Source of the DNA: Aricia agestis
Lineage: Eukaryota; Arthropoda; Insecta; Lepidoptera; Lycaenidae
NCBI RefSeq assembly: GCF_905147365.1
Contig: NC_056406.1
Location: 6,736,501 to 6,800,500, forward strand
Length of the DNA stretch: 64,000 nt
Direction: 5' to 3'
Below, piece by piece: positions 1 to 11,745 of this stretch (the stretch's first letter is position 1; each line of letters opens with the position of its first letter). The notes beneath the pieces were generated by a model. That model saw nothing but the letters and a program-made list of their open reading frames with translations. It was not told the DNA's origin and ran no database searches. The position numbers and the translations under genes were made by a program.

Positions 1-76
1 AAGAAGGAATATATTCTCCTTGGATTTACAGCTGTACTATCTACGGATGATAATTAACAACAAATATCTTTATATA

Positions 77-271
77 GGTCTACCAGAATCTGATGGCAAA
101 AAACGGAAAAAAAAAATTACGCTACCAATACTGGGGAAATTGGAGCAAAACGTTTGATACTTTTTTTCCTTATGATTCTGTGTATGATATATACAAATGT
201 AAAAAAATATCCAATGATAAAGTATATTGTTTGAAAATCTCCCATCCAAAGCCATGCATTTCTGGTAGACC
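77..271. mobile_element. MITE family A, copy 1 (TA target duplication)
   Basis: The ends are inverted repeats (GGTCTACCAGAA at the left, TCTGGTAGACC at the right), flanked by TA on both sides (75-76 and 272-273). Two further copies at 33068-33266 and 35267-35471 share the internal sequence and the TA flanks. There is no coding capacity. TA duplication fits a Tc1/mariner-type mobiliser, which is inference. Confidence 0.8.
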
Positions 272-660
272 TATAATAATATTTATTATTATTGTCACTC
301 TCGCATGTATTAAAAAGTATTATAATTTACCTAAGTTAGCACTTAAAACAAGTCAAAACCTTAGTTTTGAAAAATTTACTGATTCTGAAAAGTGTTTCTT
401 CGCTAAATGTATACCGCGTCGGGGAAAAAGGCAGACTTTCGAATTTCGTATCGGATCTTGCATCAAAATTAATAACGAATACCGGGAAGATATTGGAAAT
501 ACTTCACATTTTATTTTCGAAAGCATCATCAAAAGAACTTGATCTTAAAACACTTGTGAAATTTTTGTGCAATTTAAAATGAGAAGTATGTGGGGATTCA
601 CTATACAGTGTAGAGCCAGTTTGTCAAATTCAGAATTGAGTCTAATTATATGGGCCGCAT

Positions 661-1007
661 TAAAAAAAAAAAAATAATACCCCCACACCGGTTTCATTGA
701 AACCAGGCCAGGTACGCAAGAGTAATTTTATAGTGCCCAAGTGTTTGCGCAGTACACAAGAGCACTGTCTATTCCTTTCCTCTCATAACCCAGTGGGACG
801 GAAGACCGACATGACTGGCTAGAGATCAGGCGCAGGACCGACTTTTTACATGCCCATCCGACGCATGGATCATCTTACTTGTGAAACAATCAGGTGATCA
901 GCCTGCATTGTCCTAGCCAAACTTGGAAATAACATGTTCCAACGCGGGAATCGAACCCACAACCTCCGAGTCAAGAGCCACGCTCTTAACCACTGGACCA
1001 CGGAGGC
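661..1007 (-). mobile_element. tRNA-derived SINE
   Basis: Read on the minus strand, the element begins with a tRNA-like head GCCTCCGTGGTCCAGTGG (box A) and contains GGTTCGATTCC (box B). The anticodon-loop position reads CTCTTGA, so the head resembles tRNA-Lys(CTT). The 3' half of an acceptor stem is missing, so this is a SINE head and not a functional tRNA. The body continues to a T-rich tail near 661-675, with no clear poly(A). A second, internally deleted copy lies at 60030-60230 on the plus strand and confirms that the unit is dispersed. Confidence 0.85.
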
Positions 1008-1333
1008 GTAAAATAATATTATAGTGCTGAAAATAGTATTATGTCATCCAGAGGAATATTTGCTCGTGGTCAATGGTTTTTATTGGGTTTTTTTAAAGAG
1101 TTAAAGAGTATTCAATGTAGTTCGAACACAAAATATGTGTCTGGATAATTTAAGATAACGTACGTACGCAGGCTGTGGCATAAAAATTGTCAACGCATCG
1201 TGGTACCAGGCAACGAAATACTCGCTGATTTAGCTTTAACTTGAATTAACCGGATTTACGCTATGTCTGAATTTACCCTTACTAACCTTACATAGGAAAA
1301 TATCCTCTATACCACTGGTAATAACAACCATAC

Positions 1334-1447
1334 CTGTGTCTCGTCAGCGGAGTGCAGCGCATGGTGTAGGGCGAGCTCGTGCTGGTCCCGCGCGCCGTAG
1401 TCCGCCCGCCGCTCCGCGCCGCCGTAGCTGAAGCCGCCGTGGGACAG
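1334..1447 (-). CDS. TfAP-2: Transcription factor AP-2, internal exon (38 codons)
   Basis: This minus-strand exon sits between a 3' splice site (TTTCAG, exon starts at 1447) and a 5' splice site (ACACAG|GTATGG, exon ends at 1334). It is 114 nt and phase 0 at both ends. The peptide starts LSHGGFSYGGAERRADYG and ends HALHSADETQ. It corresponds to the vertebrate AP-2 segment just before the basic DNA-binding region (QLSG...RRDYRRHEDLLHG...). The exon is GC-rich (mostly G/C in third codon positions) against an AT-rich intron background, as expected for a conserved coding exon. The next exons, with the basic region and the helix-span-helix dimerisation domain, are not visible in 1-1333 and must lie left of the window. 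Identification depends on the linked exon at 3796-3942. Confidence 0.82.
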
Positions 1448-3211
1448 CTGAAATTGTATTGGTGCCTCAGTACTCGAAAAATAGGTAATCAACAGTGACA
1501 TTTTCAAATTTAGAATTAGTTTACTTCGGACAGAAGCCGTAGGTAACCCAAAAATATCCACAGCCGAACATCCTACTTTTTGGATGTCGATTAAAAAAAA
1601 GAGAAATCGATGCATCAAACATCAAAATGGATGTGTGAAAATTAATATGAACTTATTATTTAACACTATAAACAGGTAGGTAAATCGGGAAAAAATTAAA
1701 GTTATCTACTTAACCATTTTATACGGTCTATGTAGAGAAAAGTGAACGAAACGAAAATATAATCAATCGTATTTAACTAATATTTTTAACCAATAAACAC
1801 CGGTATTTTAAAAAAGTCGAATATTATACAGTTTTAACGATAATCTCCTCAACAGTATTTTGAATACGCTAGCACCGTAAACAATTTTATGTTTATTTAA
1901 AAAATAAACCTACATTTTATTTTCTCTACATTTTTATTGGGTACTAAAATTTGCTATTACACCATTATAAACTTATCGCGTCCGTCCTCGGGCGTCTTTT
2001 GTGGGCCCTCAATGGACCATAGAGCACAGCTAATCTTCTAAAGTGGGACCGTCATATTTTTACTTAAAGTAATAATGTGGTATTTATTGATCGCTCCAAT
2101 ACACTCGGTATTTGGTATTGTGGAAGAGGTTTTTCGTTGATGAACATAATTGAGTTAGGCTAGTGTATGTCGTATGAGTAATGGCTAATGTGTATGTTTT
2201 GTTGCGGAGTAGAATTATTATTAATACCAGTATCAGTAAGTAATTATGATACACGTAATATTGGTAGAACTATTTCTATTTCCAACTTTTGTTGTCAAAT
2301 ATCTTTTACTAGCTATTTACGGTTAATGCCAAATATTAAATAATTAACCAAAATCACTTCATACTCAAACATTATGTTACTTGAGACGTTGGGGCTAATA
2401 AAATGAAGGCAATTCCTAAAGGGTCTTCCAATAACATAATAAGCGAGGGTCGGCAAGTATGCCAGGCCCGCGGCTCGGGCAAGGGGCACATAGTTCGGCG
2501 AGATGTTATGACGTACCGATATCTCGGCCCTTAAGAAATGTTATCTTAAACAATGTTTATTAAATGTAATATTCAACGTCATTATTATGTTGTAAGGTTG
2601 TCTGGAAAATTATAAGCGGAAGTTAATAATTTTGTGGCTTTTTCGCAAAAAATGAGCGTTGACTCGGTGCCTGGTACTGCACCAGGCAATGGGAGTATGG
2701 AGTTCCAGAATCTGCAAGCTGGTTACCGTATGTTAATACATAAACTGTCTCAGTCGGAGCCTGAGACCAGACATACAATATTTGGTGTACAAGAAGCAGA
2801 AGCAGCAGATTGTAATTTGCAGCCTACAGCAGCAGTAGTATGAGTGTGCACTGTGGTCTGTGTGACCTCATAGGAGCAATATGTATATTGTAACTTGACT
2901 GGCCATAGACGGGCTGCAAGTTGCAGTCAGAACCGACAACTCTGGAGCGGTCGCGTTGAAGTCGTACACGATCGCGTCATGCAGTCGGCCTGTTGTTGTT
3001 CGACAGCACGGTAAAACTCGACCGCAGAGCGACTGCTCCAACCACTCAAGGACTACTCGAGCGGTCCGTGTATTGCGCATATGAATTTAATATAAAAACT
3101 GCAAATCGCCGTGCGGCAGCCGTCCGTCTATGTCCGGCCTATGTGTATGGTTGGCATACTCGTGCTACGAGTGTATGAGGTCACGGGGCTGTATATGTAG
3201 AGTATACTCAC
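1448..3211 (-). other. TfAP-2: TfAP-2 intron
   Basis: Intron of about 1.76 kb between two AP-2 exons. It holds a fragment near 1543-1592 of a common lepidopteran repeat (ends like TTTGGATGTCGATTAAAA; related pieces at 5495-5545 and 19530-19580) and the small plus-strand ORF at 2652-2843. The stretch 2860-3200 is GC-richer but I recognise nothing in it. Confidence 0.75.
2652..2843 (+). CDS. Small hypothetical ORF, 63 aa, inside a TfAP-2 intron
   Basis: An ATG at 2652 opens a 63-codon frame ending in TGA at 2841-2843, antisense to TfAP-2. The peptide starts MSVDSVPGTAPGNGSM and includes the charged stretch LSQSEPETRHTIFGVQEAEA. It shows no transmembrane segment, signal peptide or zinc-binding pattern. 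Its composition looks more protein-like than most chance frames here: few hydrophobic runs, many G, S, P, E and Q. I do not recognise it. It may be a fragment of a retrocopied gene or transposon, or a chance frame. No promoter or splice signals support expression. Confidence 0.25.
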   Translation: MSVDSVPGTAPGNGSMEFQNLQAGYRMLIHKLSQSEPETRHTIFGVQEAEAADCNLQPTAAVV

Positions 3212-3361
3212 GTGATGCGAGTGTATGACGTCATGGCTGTCGCGGTGTCGCAGGTGCGGGTGCGGCTCGTGGTGTGTGTGGTGTCGCGGCAGCAGCTGCT
3301 GCGGCGCGTAGTGCTGCGCGTACTCGCCACCACCGCCGCCGTTGTATTCCATGCCATGGCC
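3212..3361 (-). CDS. TfAP-2: Transcription factor AP-2, internal exon (50 codons)
   Basis: This minus-strand exon is bounded by TTGCAG|GGCCATGG (starts at 3361) and CATCAC|GTGAGTAT, a strong donor (ends at 3212). It is 150 nt and phase 0 at both ends, so it joins the exons at 3796-3942 and 1334-1447 without a frame change. The peptide begins GHGMEYNGGGGGEYAQHYAP, continues with a QQLL segment, and is then very rich in histidine (RHHTHHEPHPHLRHRDSHD, ending HSHH). This low-complexity region corresponds in position to the Q/P/H-rich linker of the vertebrate AP-2 activation domain (LHAQPQPQHPGW...). No catalytic or DNA-binding residues are expected here. Confidence 0.82.
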
Positions 3362-3795
3362 CTGCAATTTAGGCTACATGAGCAAATCACGCTAAGTCAT
3401 AAAATAAATGAAAAATGTGTTTTGAGCATAAAGTTCCTATACCTTCCGCTAGGTATATTAACTTTATGGTTTTAAGACAGTCTTCACTCTTCTAGCATCA
3501 CCCTGTCCTATAGCCGTGCCATCATGGTAGCTAACATCGCCGGTAATAGAACTGTCAGTTGTCATATTATACCGTTGGCGTTGCCGGCTAAAGTACCCAA
3601 GCCGGTAATATTGAAATGTAAGGCATGGTATGATAATGGCACAGAATGTTTGAAAGCGTATTTATCGACGACGACGCTTCCTAGCACCTAACGATTTTAT
3701 TACTACCAAAAATTTTTTTCATAGTAATAAAAAAAATTGTTTTAGGGAACCCGGACAATAAGGAAGACTTATTTCTAGAAATTAGTAGGATGTAC

Positions 3796-3942
3796 CTGCT
3801 GCTGATGGTGTGGGCTGGCGGGGTGCGCGGCGGGTGCGAAGGGCGGGGGGAAGTAGGGCGGCTGGAAGTCCGCGAGCGACGGCTGCGCGCCGCCGCGGAA
3901 CCCGCCGCCGCCCAGCCCGAGCCCGCCACCGCCGAGGCGCTC
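3796..3942 (-). CDS. TfAP-2: Transcription factor AP-2, transactivation exon with PY motif (49 codons)
   Basis: This minus-strand exon starts after GTTGGCAG at 3942 and ends at 3796 before GTACAT. It is 147 nt and phase 0 at both ends. The peptide has a glycine-rich N-terminal half (ERLGGGGLGLGGGGFRGG), then ADFQPPYFPPPFAP and a C-terminal PHHQQQ. The DFQPPYFPPP block is the hallmark PY-type activation motif of the AP-2 family (vertebrate TFAP2A has ADFQPPYFPPPYQP). This is the decisive evidence for the gene identity. AP-2 proteins are nuclear dimeric regulators of ectodermal, appendage and neural development; their DNA-binding half is off-window here. The exon is extremely GC-rich. The upstream joining exon must end in phase 0; the candidate at 27078-27497 does. 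Confidence 0.92.
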
Positions 3943-6900
3943 CTGCCAACAAACAGACCGAGGTTACACTAGTCTTTACTCTGTTATAAGGAATGGGTGC
4001 AAAACTTATAGATTGTTCAGTGAAACTGCTTAATCATCTGCATAATGTAGCCTTAATCAACATCTAGTAATAACGTAAAATAGCTATTCGGTTGGTAGCT
4101 GGTTGCTATTTTACTTTGCTGCCTCCGTAGTGTAATAAAAATTAGTGCATTAGATACGCGGGACCTATAGTTTTTTCAAATATTTTTAAATTATATAAAA
4201 GCAGTTAAGTTTTTGTGGTTTTCAAGGAGTCAGCAATATGGTTAATACATATATTGTACGAATGTACACAAATAATCATACAATCAGAATTGATTGTATA
4301 ATTAATTTTACCATGTATCTTTGATTGTTTTTAATTTTATTAAATAGAAATTAATATCTAAGTATACAACACAGTGAACTTTAATTTAAACTTGTAAGAG
4401 ATCCTATCAACCAATCTGGCTCAACATTACCATTTCTCTCGTGGTCTTAGCTATCAATTTAAATTACATTATGTGTACCAAATCAAAATTACCTCATCAA
4501 ACTTTGATTACAATAGATTGTTTTTGTGGTACGTTTAAAATACCAATCGAGATACCTATTTGAATCGTTAATGAGTAATTAACACTAATTACACATGGTG
4601 TATTCATAACATCACGTTTAGACGCGTTAAAAGATTAATTATGTAGTTATTAAGGTGTTAATAGAGAACAATCTCTGATTTCTATTGTAATAGAAATCTA
4701 ATGATAAATGTGATGTGGTAAATATACTATTACAATTTTGATCATAAATTCATCAATATTTACTTTAATTGTTTCCTTTAATATTATGTATAGTCATCAC
4801 CAGTCAGCAATGAATTTTGTATGCCAATGGCCAACTATATTATTTCTGAAGCTGTGTTATTATGCGAAAACCAAAACAAACGTCTTCCTTTCACATTTAA
4901 GTCATCATTAAAGTAAATGCAACACTACAGTTTTTAGATACTTTTTAGTTTTGCAAAATATGACAACAGAATCAATTCTATAATGTGCATTTTGTAAATT
5001 AATTATGGTTTAAATTAAATTTAAATTACAACGGAAAATTATATGTAACATATTATGATGGTCATAGTACTCATAGCTTAATGATTTTATAATCATACGG
5101 ACACGCAATGTTTGAATTAAAGCACGTGCCATCTTGAGATCAATTTGTTTAGAATTGTTTTAATTTTTTTTGTTCGTCATGCATTGAAAACGAAATATCA
5201 TTATGATGAACTTACAGATTAACTTATAAATAACCAACAGTAAGTATGGTATGGTAAAACTTAAAAGTATAATTGGTTTATGTCGAAAGCCGCACTTATT
5301 GCTAAATTTATATAGTAATTTGTTATTCATATACACTGCCGGTTTTCTTAGGAAAGGAAAATACTTCCTACGTAATATTATAATATACGTATGTCTCGGG
5401 CTCGCTGAGATCAATTATTATCAAAGGGTGTGGTTGGATACCTGGCGACACAGGAGATACAGTGGTGGGAATGTATGGTGGGCCCGTTAAAAAAAATATC
5501 CACAGCAATAACATATTACCTCCTCCTTTTTGGAAGTCTGTTAAAAATAGAGATTTAAGACAAAGTAAGAGCCGCGTAGCGCTCCGTAGCACGGCGTAGC
5601 ACCTAATTATAGAAACTCGTATTTATAACTCAATAAATCTTAAGTAACAATTTTAAAATAATAGCTCTTATCGACAAGATAAATTTTGTAGTTAATGGAA
5701 TCAGGCGTTACTTTGCGGAAATCCATATTTTAAATTTAGTTTGTTATTATTTTTAGCAATATTCCGCGAAAACAACTTCCACCTTTAAGTAAATGAGTGA
5801 GTGTACGCATAGACATGCGTACAGCACCTCCCTCCTCCCACACTGCCTATGCGTACACTCGCATGCAAGAACTTGCAAACACCACCACCACACAAGCAAT
5901 AATGTTGGCAAATCCGTGCAAGGCCCCTCACCACCATGCAGGTTGAAAACCTCGACGCGCGTTTCGCCCCAACACCGGAGCATCCTCAGGATGTGGACTC
6001 TACGAACAACGTCCGTTAAGTGATATAAGATAAATTTTGTGCTAAGGTAAAGATTTAAAATAGGAATGTCAAAGTGAATATTTATTACATACATATAGAG
6101 CAAGTCAAATAAAAGCTTTTAAAAATGTTTAACTTTTGGACTCTTTTAATATGGGGCTCACCAATAATACTCTACATGGTTTACAGAATTTTAACTGTTA
6201 TATAAGTATATATATTAAGATAAAAGTAATTTAAGGCTAATAAAATTAATAAAGAAAAGTTGTTAAATATTTAAGATTCAACAGTTCTTGTTCTAACATT
6301 TGTATTTCTTTTATCCAACACTCTGATTGCTTCACACGTCGTCTTGTCACTTGTGTCTAATTACATTCGATCTAGTTTTTAAATTTATGCACCGGATGTG
6401 GTAAATAATTATGTGGTTTATCTCGTATGAAAGTATACTAAATACATCAGGTTTACATTATCTTATGTCTAATTCAAGTATTAAATTCGTGTTGCTTCAC
6501 ACCGATTTTTAATATACATCCAAAAACAGGAGAGGTACTATATTCGGCTTATTAATTTTTAATTTTGTTAAATAAATATTTTTTAAATAACAGATGAATA
6601 AAATTGCTGGTTATTTTGTTTATTGCCACTTTTGTGAGGAGTTAATTTTTATATTAAGTCAAATGTTTTATAGTTTACCTGCTAAAACAAAATCATCAGT
6701 TTAATCGTATAAAAGAATTAAGAATACTAAATTGAGTTAACGCTTCTATAACTTGATTAAAACATAAAATTTATAAAAGGTGTGTAAATACGTATACCTA
6801 ATGAATTAAATAGAATGTAATTAACGGTATTCATGAGATACGCAAACTGTTTATTTTTAATTATCGTTTGACGAAGCCGATGTCAAGTGAAGTAGTGAAA

Positions 6901-7574
6901 AAAGTTGAGATTTGAATGTAACACAGTAACACTATATTAAGCGAACGTGGGCGCTTTTCTTTGATTTGTAAGAGTTGTGATTTTAATTATATATATTCTC
7001 TACTGTATATTATGTTAGCCCGTGAACATGTTGAGAGAAAACTATGTAAGTCCAGCGAAATCTTTATCAAGTTAGAAATGTCATATTATGTGTAAATTTT
7101 GTTTTAAACTCAGGTTCTTATTTACTTTGTTTAGTCCATATATATAAATCAATTAAATGTCACAAATATTTGCATTTATAACGTTGTAAGAGAAAGAAAA
7201 TCGGAGACATTTTCCGAAAACGATAAAAAAAACAAATTACCGTATACAGATTAAAAATGTTATAAGTCATAATGAACGATTTAGCACGTTCTTTATGCCT
7301 GTCTGCAGCTCTGATTTATTTTTAATTTAATCGTTTCTTAATTCAAATCATTTACATATTAACACGTAGAATTTTCAATTTAGTGTTGCGTAATTTTCTC
7401 CACGGCTTCATAGATTAATGATTTTGCATTAAATGCGGCTGAGATAAATAAGATGGCTGATGTATTCATATCACGGTCACAGCGCTTACCTATTAAAATT
7501 ACACACACATTTCACAATATTCTTCTTGTAATATATTTTTATGTCAGCTAACAATTACCTTCGTATATAATTAT
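3943..7574 (-). other. TfAP-2: Presumed TfAP-2 intron, 3' portion
   Basis: AT-rich sequence with no convincing coding exon. A fragment of a dispersed lepidopteran repeat (ending TTTTTGGAAGTCTGTTAAAA) lies at 5495-5545. The segment 5800-6010 is GC-richer but has no recognisable gene. It is intronic only if the exon at 27078-27497 is spliced to 3942. Confidence 0.5.
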
Positions 7575-7740
7575 GGGTAAGTATATTACTGTTGCGCCAA
7601 AATTCGTTTACCGCTGCGCGGAAAGTTTTTTTCGGGTTAAAAAATATCCTTTGATGTCCTTTCCTGGTACTCAAAGTATTTCTTAATTTATATTTTACCA
7701 AATAGCAAAATCAGTTCAAGGTTTGAGCGTGAAGCTTTTA
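7575..7740 (-). repeat. Degraded Helitron-like repeat (family D)
   Basis: The order TTACCG...TCGGGTTAAAAAATATCC...CCTGGTACTCAAAGTA...AAAATCAGTTCAAG matches, in reverse, the better copy at 45645-45867 and the copy at 55945-56137. No coding capacity. Confidence 0.5.
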
Positions 7741-8875
7741 TTATATTATTAATAATAATAATATTTTTTTGCAGTATTTAATGAATATTTAAATTAGTAT
7801 GGATGATCAAACATATTTCTGGTTCTCAGACCTAGCTTTTTAGTAAGCAGGAATTTCTTAGAAAATAATAATTGACATCGGTTGTAATGTTACAATTTAA
7901 GTAACCGTACAAGGGTTTGAACTTTGACGGTGGTATAACTTGAGTATAAAACAAGTTTTAAATTACAAAAGTAGTTTTTCAATGATATGTAAGGTTGTTT
8001 ATCATTCTATAATAAATCTAAATCTGCTGATGTGTGAGCCAACAAATTAATCATTCGGTTCCATTAAACATTATAAACGAATTAATTGATGCTTATACTA
8101 GGCGATATGATAAATCGTAGAGTTTTACTGTTATAAACATTTAATTAATCAACATTGAAACGTGTCGCTATCTCAATCGTAGGTATAGTTAATGGCGTGC
8201 GCTGTCTCATTAACAAATGAAATGAACAAAGGTTAGAATTTGAAAAATTGACTATTTTTAATAATTAGGTACATTAGTGACATCTTAAAGTAACTGCAAT
8301 TTATTGAATAGTATTTTTGATGAATTGTGTAGATAATATGTTGCTTTGATGTATGTTTCTTTTTTTTATTTTAAATATTCTACTACTAGGAGGTTCAAGA
8401 TCGAATTAGATGACAATTGTCTCACAATATAGAATAGACCACGGGAACGCTATGCGCTTTTTTATCACAGGGAAATGTACGATTTTTCGATTTTGTTATG
8501 CGCGTACGAAGTCACAGCAAACAACTACTAGACATATAAAGTATAGTGTTCTTAGTATCACGATGGAATATAATGTATTCTAATTATGAGTGTATCGGAT
8601 GGTATCGAAATTACCAATCAAGAGAACATGCGATGCCATCTACATACGCTGCTGTAAAAAATTAAGTGTATTTAGCTCAACATTACAAGACAAACAGCTA
8701 TTAGCGAATGGAAATTTTATTAGAAGAGATTTCTTTTTATGGCGGTAAGAGCAAAAAAAGTGTTTTTGCGATGAATTATCTGCGATTGTGAATTGTTTAA
8801 CATTTTTATTTTACACATAACATGAGTATGGAACATGTAACGGATGTAGTCGCGTCTGTTCCCGAATTTGAAGTT

Positions 8876-8922
8876 AGTACATAATTTTGAAGTACTGAGG
8901 TTATACTTCAAAATTATGTACT
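8876..8922. repeat. Perfect 19-bp inverted repeat (hairpin)
   Basis: The arms 8876-8894 and 8904-8922 are exact reverse complements around a 9-nt spacer (CTGAGGTTA). It sits 30 bp before a family B repeat. No flanking gene explains it as a terminator. Confidence 0.7.
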
Positions 8923-8950
8923 TGACGTTAAATACGAAAATGTTATTTGC

Positions 8951-9229
8951 CGTGGGAGAGCCACGCTTCGGCACAAATGGGCAGGCTCGACCGGAGAAAT
9001 ACCATGGGCTCACAGAAAACCGGCGTGAAACAGCGCTTGCGCTGTGTTTCGCCGAGTGAGTGAGTTTACCGGACGCCCAATACCCTACCCTTTTCCCTTC
9101 CCTACCCTACCCTTTTCCCTTCCCTACCCTCCCCTATTACCCTATTGCCTCTTAAAAGTCCAGCAACGCACCTGCAGCTTTCCATCAGGTGACCCGTTTG
9201 CTCGTTTGCCCCCTTATTTCATAAAAAAA
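8951..9229 (+). repeat. High-copy lepidopteran repeat B, copy 1
   Basis: It runs from GTGGGAGAGCCACGCTTCGG through ACAGCGCTTGCGCTGTGTTT and GAGTGAGTGAGTTTACCGG, then a pyrimidine tract of CCCTACCC/CCCTTCCC units, then CAGGTGACCCGTTTGCTCG, to a short A-tail after TTATTTCAT. Further copies: 22949-23283 (-), 35858-36168 (-), 48664-48976 (+) and a 3'-end fragment at 56872-56943 (+). The A-tail and the 3'-end-only fragment suggest retroposition (a SINE or the 3' end of a LINE). Confidence 0.85.
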
Positions 9230-11301
9230 TTACCTGATTACGATAGGTAGGTCAAAGAGAAGTATGTGTATCTTTATTTCTATATTTGGAATCTAAATCC
9301 AAAACAACTTCTAAATCCAACAGGATCTGAGTAGGTATAGTTTCGGTTCGAATGAATTAATACTGCACAAATTTCAGGATTTTTTGAAGATATGATAAGG
9401 TTATATTTACTACTTAATCTCGACATATTATGAACTTCTAAGTGAAGAAGTTGTAGTTAGTACTACAAGAACTTAGTGGGACAGAGTTAGAAGAGAAGTA
9501 AGAACAAAGGCAATTCTCACCTGCACCTCGATCACACTGGACAAGTCTACGTACGCCACCGCCACTTTTTCACTCACAAATTAGAAAAAAAAAGTGTTCA
9601 CTTGAGTATTTTGTAATTAATTTTTAGTTTGTTACATACTCGTATTCTTATTTTACAATATTAGAGACATAGTTATATTCTTTCCAAAGTTTTACTTAGA
9701 AATGATGTAGCCTTTTAGGCATCTAATGTTATGTAATGTTCGAAAATGCTATTTCATTAAGTTAATTTGAGCTCATAAAACTAAAACAAAAGTTAACAAT
9801 AATGGAATTCTGTTTTTCGAGTGACTAAAGTAGCATATATGAAAGTAAATATTTAATTGAATAAAATTAACTAAGCGATAAACGATAAAATTTTGTATGC
9901 TAATATCGTCATCAAATCGATTTTGTACGGTCATTCAAATTGCTCCATAGATAATAAAAATAATTACAGAAAACATTAAAACGGGTTTGCAAGTAGTTAA
10001 GACCCAAAACTTTAAAAGCGTCTTACAAAGTGCAAACATCCAATAAAGCGCTAATATTAGTTAATAAAAATAACAAACATTTAGGAAATGCAACTGTATT
10101 TTCTACTAAACGCAGAAAAAATACTTCTTTTTTTAATTAGAAAATATTTTTGTAAGCAAAAGACGCTACAGTTCGTCCGCTCAAAAAGGTCGATTTTCAA
10201 ATTTTCTTCTTTTTTCGGTTTTCCGTTTTAAACACAGTTTGTAAATAGCAAAAGTCGTATGACCGCTACGGTCGTGCGCGGCGCGTGTTCAAAGTCAACT
10301 GCCGGAGGGCGGTCTTCCCCCGGGGTATGTGCTCTCGGCCTTACGAATCTCCGTGACCCCATAAATCCACTACTAATTGCACACTGATTGATCGACTTAC
10401 AATGTACAGTTTACTAGTCGTTTATCTATAAATTCAAGTACCTATATTAAAATTTTCCATGGTAAACACCTGATAAAATTTAAATGTATTCGAATAATGA
10501 AATATAAAGTGTAAATAGGTATTAATAATAAATACTAACTACTACTGTTTTTTTGAAGATAGATAGGTTCTTCAAGGTTTTACATTTAATAATAATTATT
10601 TAATTTATGTATCAAAAGAATATAAAAGTTATCATTGTGTCCTTTTACTAACTTACTCGAAATAATCACAACTTACACACAATACAATTTAAATCACCAT
10701 ACTAAATATTAAAATCCACTAAAATCCCTATGTATATCTACAATGTTTTCCTAAATTGGCATCTTAATTTAAATATTAAAACCATATTCAAGTCGAGTTC
10801 TAATCGAGAACGCTTAGTACGGCATCCCCACCCTGAGTTCGCTAATTAGTAGGTAGTGTAAGCGTTTTCCGATTGGCGATCAAGCTCGCTCGAACGATGT
10901 GTAATCGCTACAATAAAGACGTCTCACACATGACTGGGCTTACTGTAACTACACACACTATGTAAAATTGCTTTTTATTCAGTTGAACATTGTCTATACT
11001 CGTATAATATGTAATTGCTAAAGTGCGTCCGTCTGTCCTCATGCTTTAGCTACTGAAAAAGCTAAGACAACTGTCTGATATTTTAAGTCCCGGATATTGC
11101 TTTTGTAAGGAAAAAATAAGTACGGCTTACTCTATTAAGTATGTGAATTTCTGCGTGTAGAAAATTGCGGGTATTGAGCCCGGCCGATATGAATAGTAAT
11201 TATTAAGGATACATTATCAAGGTTTGATCAAAAACTAAAATTCACAACTAAGTGATGCTAAGATTCATCTGACTGAGCAGTGTGCACTTACTATATTATT
11301 C
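9230..11301. other. Intergenic/intronic, no gene seen
   Basis: AT-rich. A CpG-rich block of about 90 bp at 10260-10350 is the only compositional outlier. I see no open frame with splice sites in it, so it could be a noncoding exon, a regulatory element or chance. Confidence 0.5.
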
Positions 11302-11745
11302 TTTTTTTAGGGTTCCGTACCCAAAGGGTAAAAACAGGACCCTATTACTAAGACTTCGTTGTCTGTCCGTCTGTCTGTCTCCAGGCTGTAACTCAAGAAC
11401 GGTAATAGCTAGAGAGTTGAAATTTTCACAGATTGGGTAGGTATATCTTTTGCCGCTATAACAATAAATACTAAAAACAAAATAAAATAAATATTAATGG
11501 GAGCTCCCATACAATAAATGTGATTTTTTGGCCTTTTTTGCTCAGATATATCAATAATGGCAATAGGTAGGTACTTGAATTTTTCACAAAATCCTTACTT
11601 ACTTATATGTGTAATTTAATATTTTATAATCGTATTAAAAAAAATAAGGGCGGCTGCCATACAAGAAACACAATTTTTGGACTAATTTAGCTCTATAATG
11701 GTACGGAATCCTTCTTGCGCGAGTCCGACTCGCACTTGGCCGATT
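11302..11745 (-). repeat. Lepidopteran repeat C (GGTTCCGTA...AAGTGCGAGTCGG), near full length
   Basis: The left end reads AGGGTTCCGTACCCAAAGGG and the right end GAGTCCGACTCGCACTTGG. Inside are GTCTGTCCGTCTGTCTG and GGGAGCTCCCATAC. Other copies or pieces: 20833-20946, 22205-22430 and 26567-26955 (all +), with end fragments near 57090 and 60272. This is a dispersed noncoding repeat of Lepidoptera. Confidence 0.8.

Noticed and set aside
928..1007. tRNA-Lys-like gene on the minus strand
   Set aside because: The 3' acceptor strand does not pair with GCCTCCG, and the sequence continues into a SINE body that recurs at 60 kb.
9085..9150. Telomere-like CCCTAC/CCCTTC array
   Set aside because: Lepidopteran telomeres are TTAGG repeats; this tract recurs at the same internal place in all copies of repeat B.
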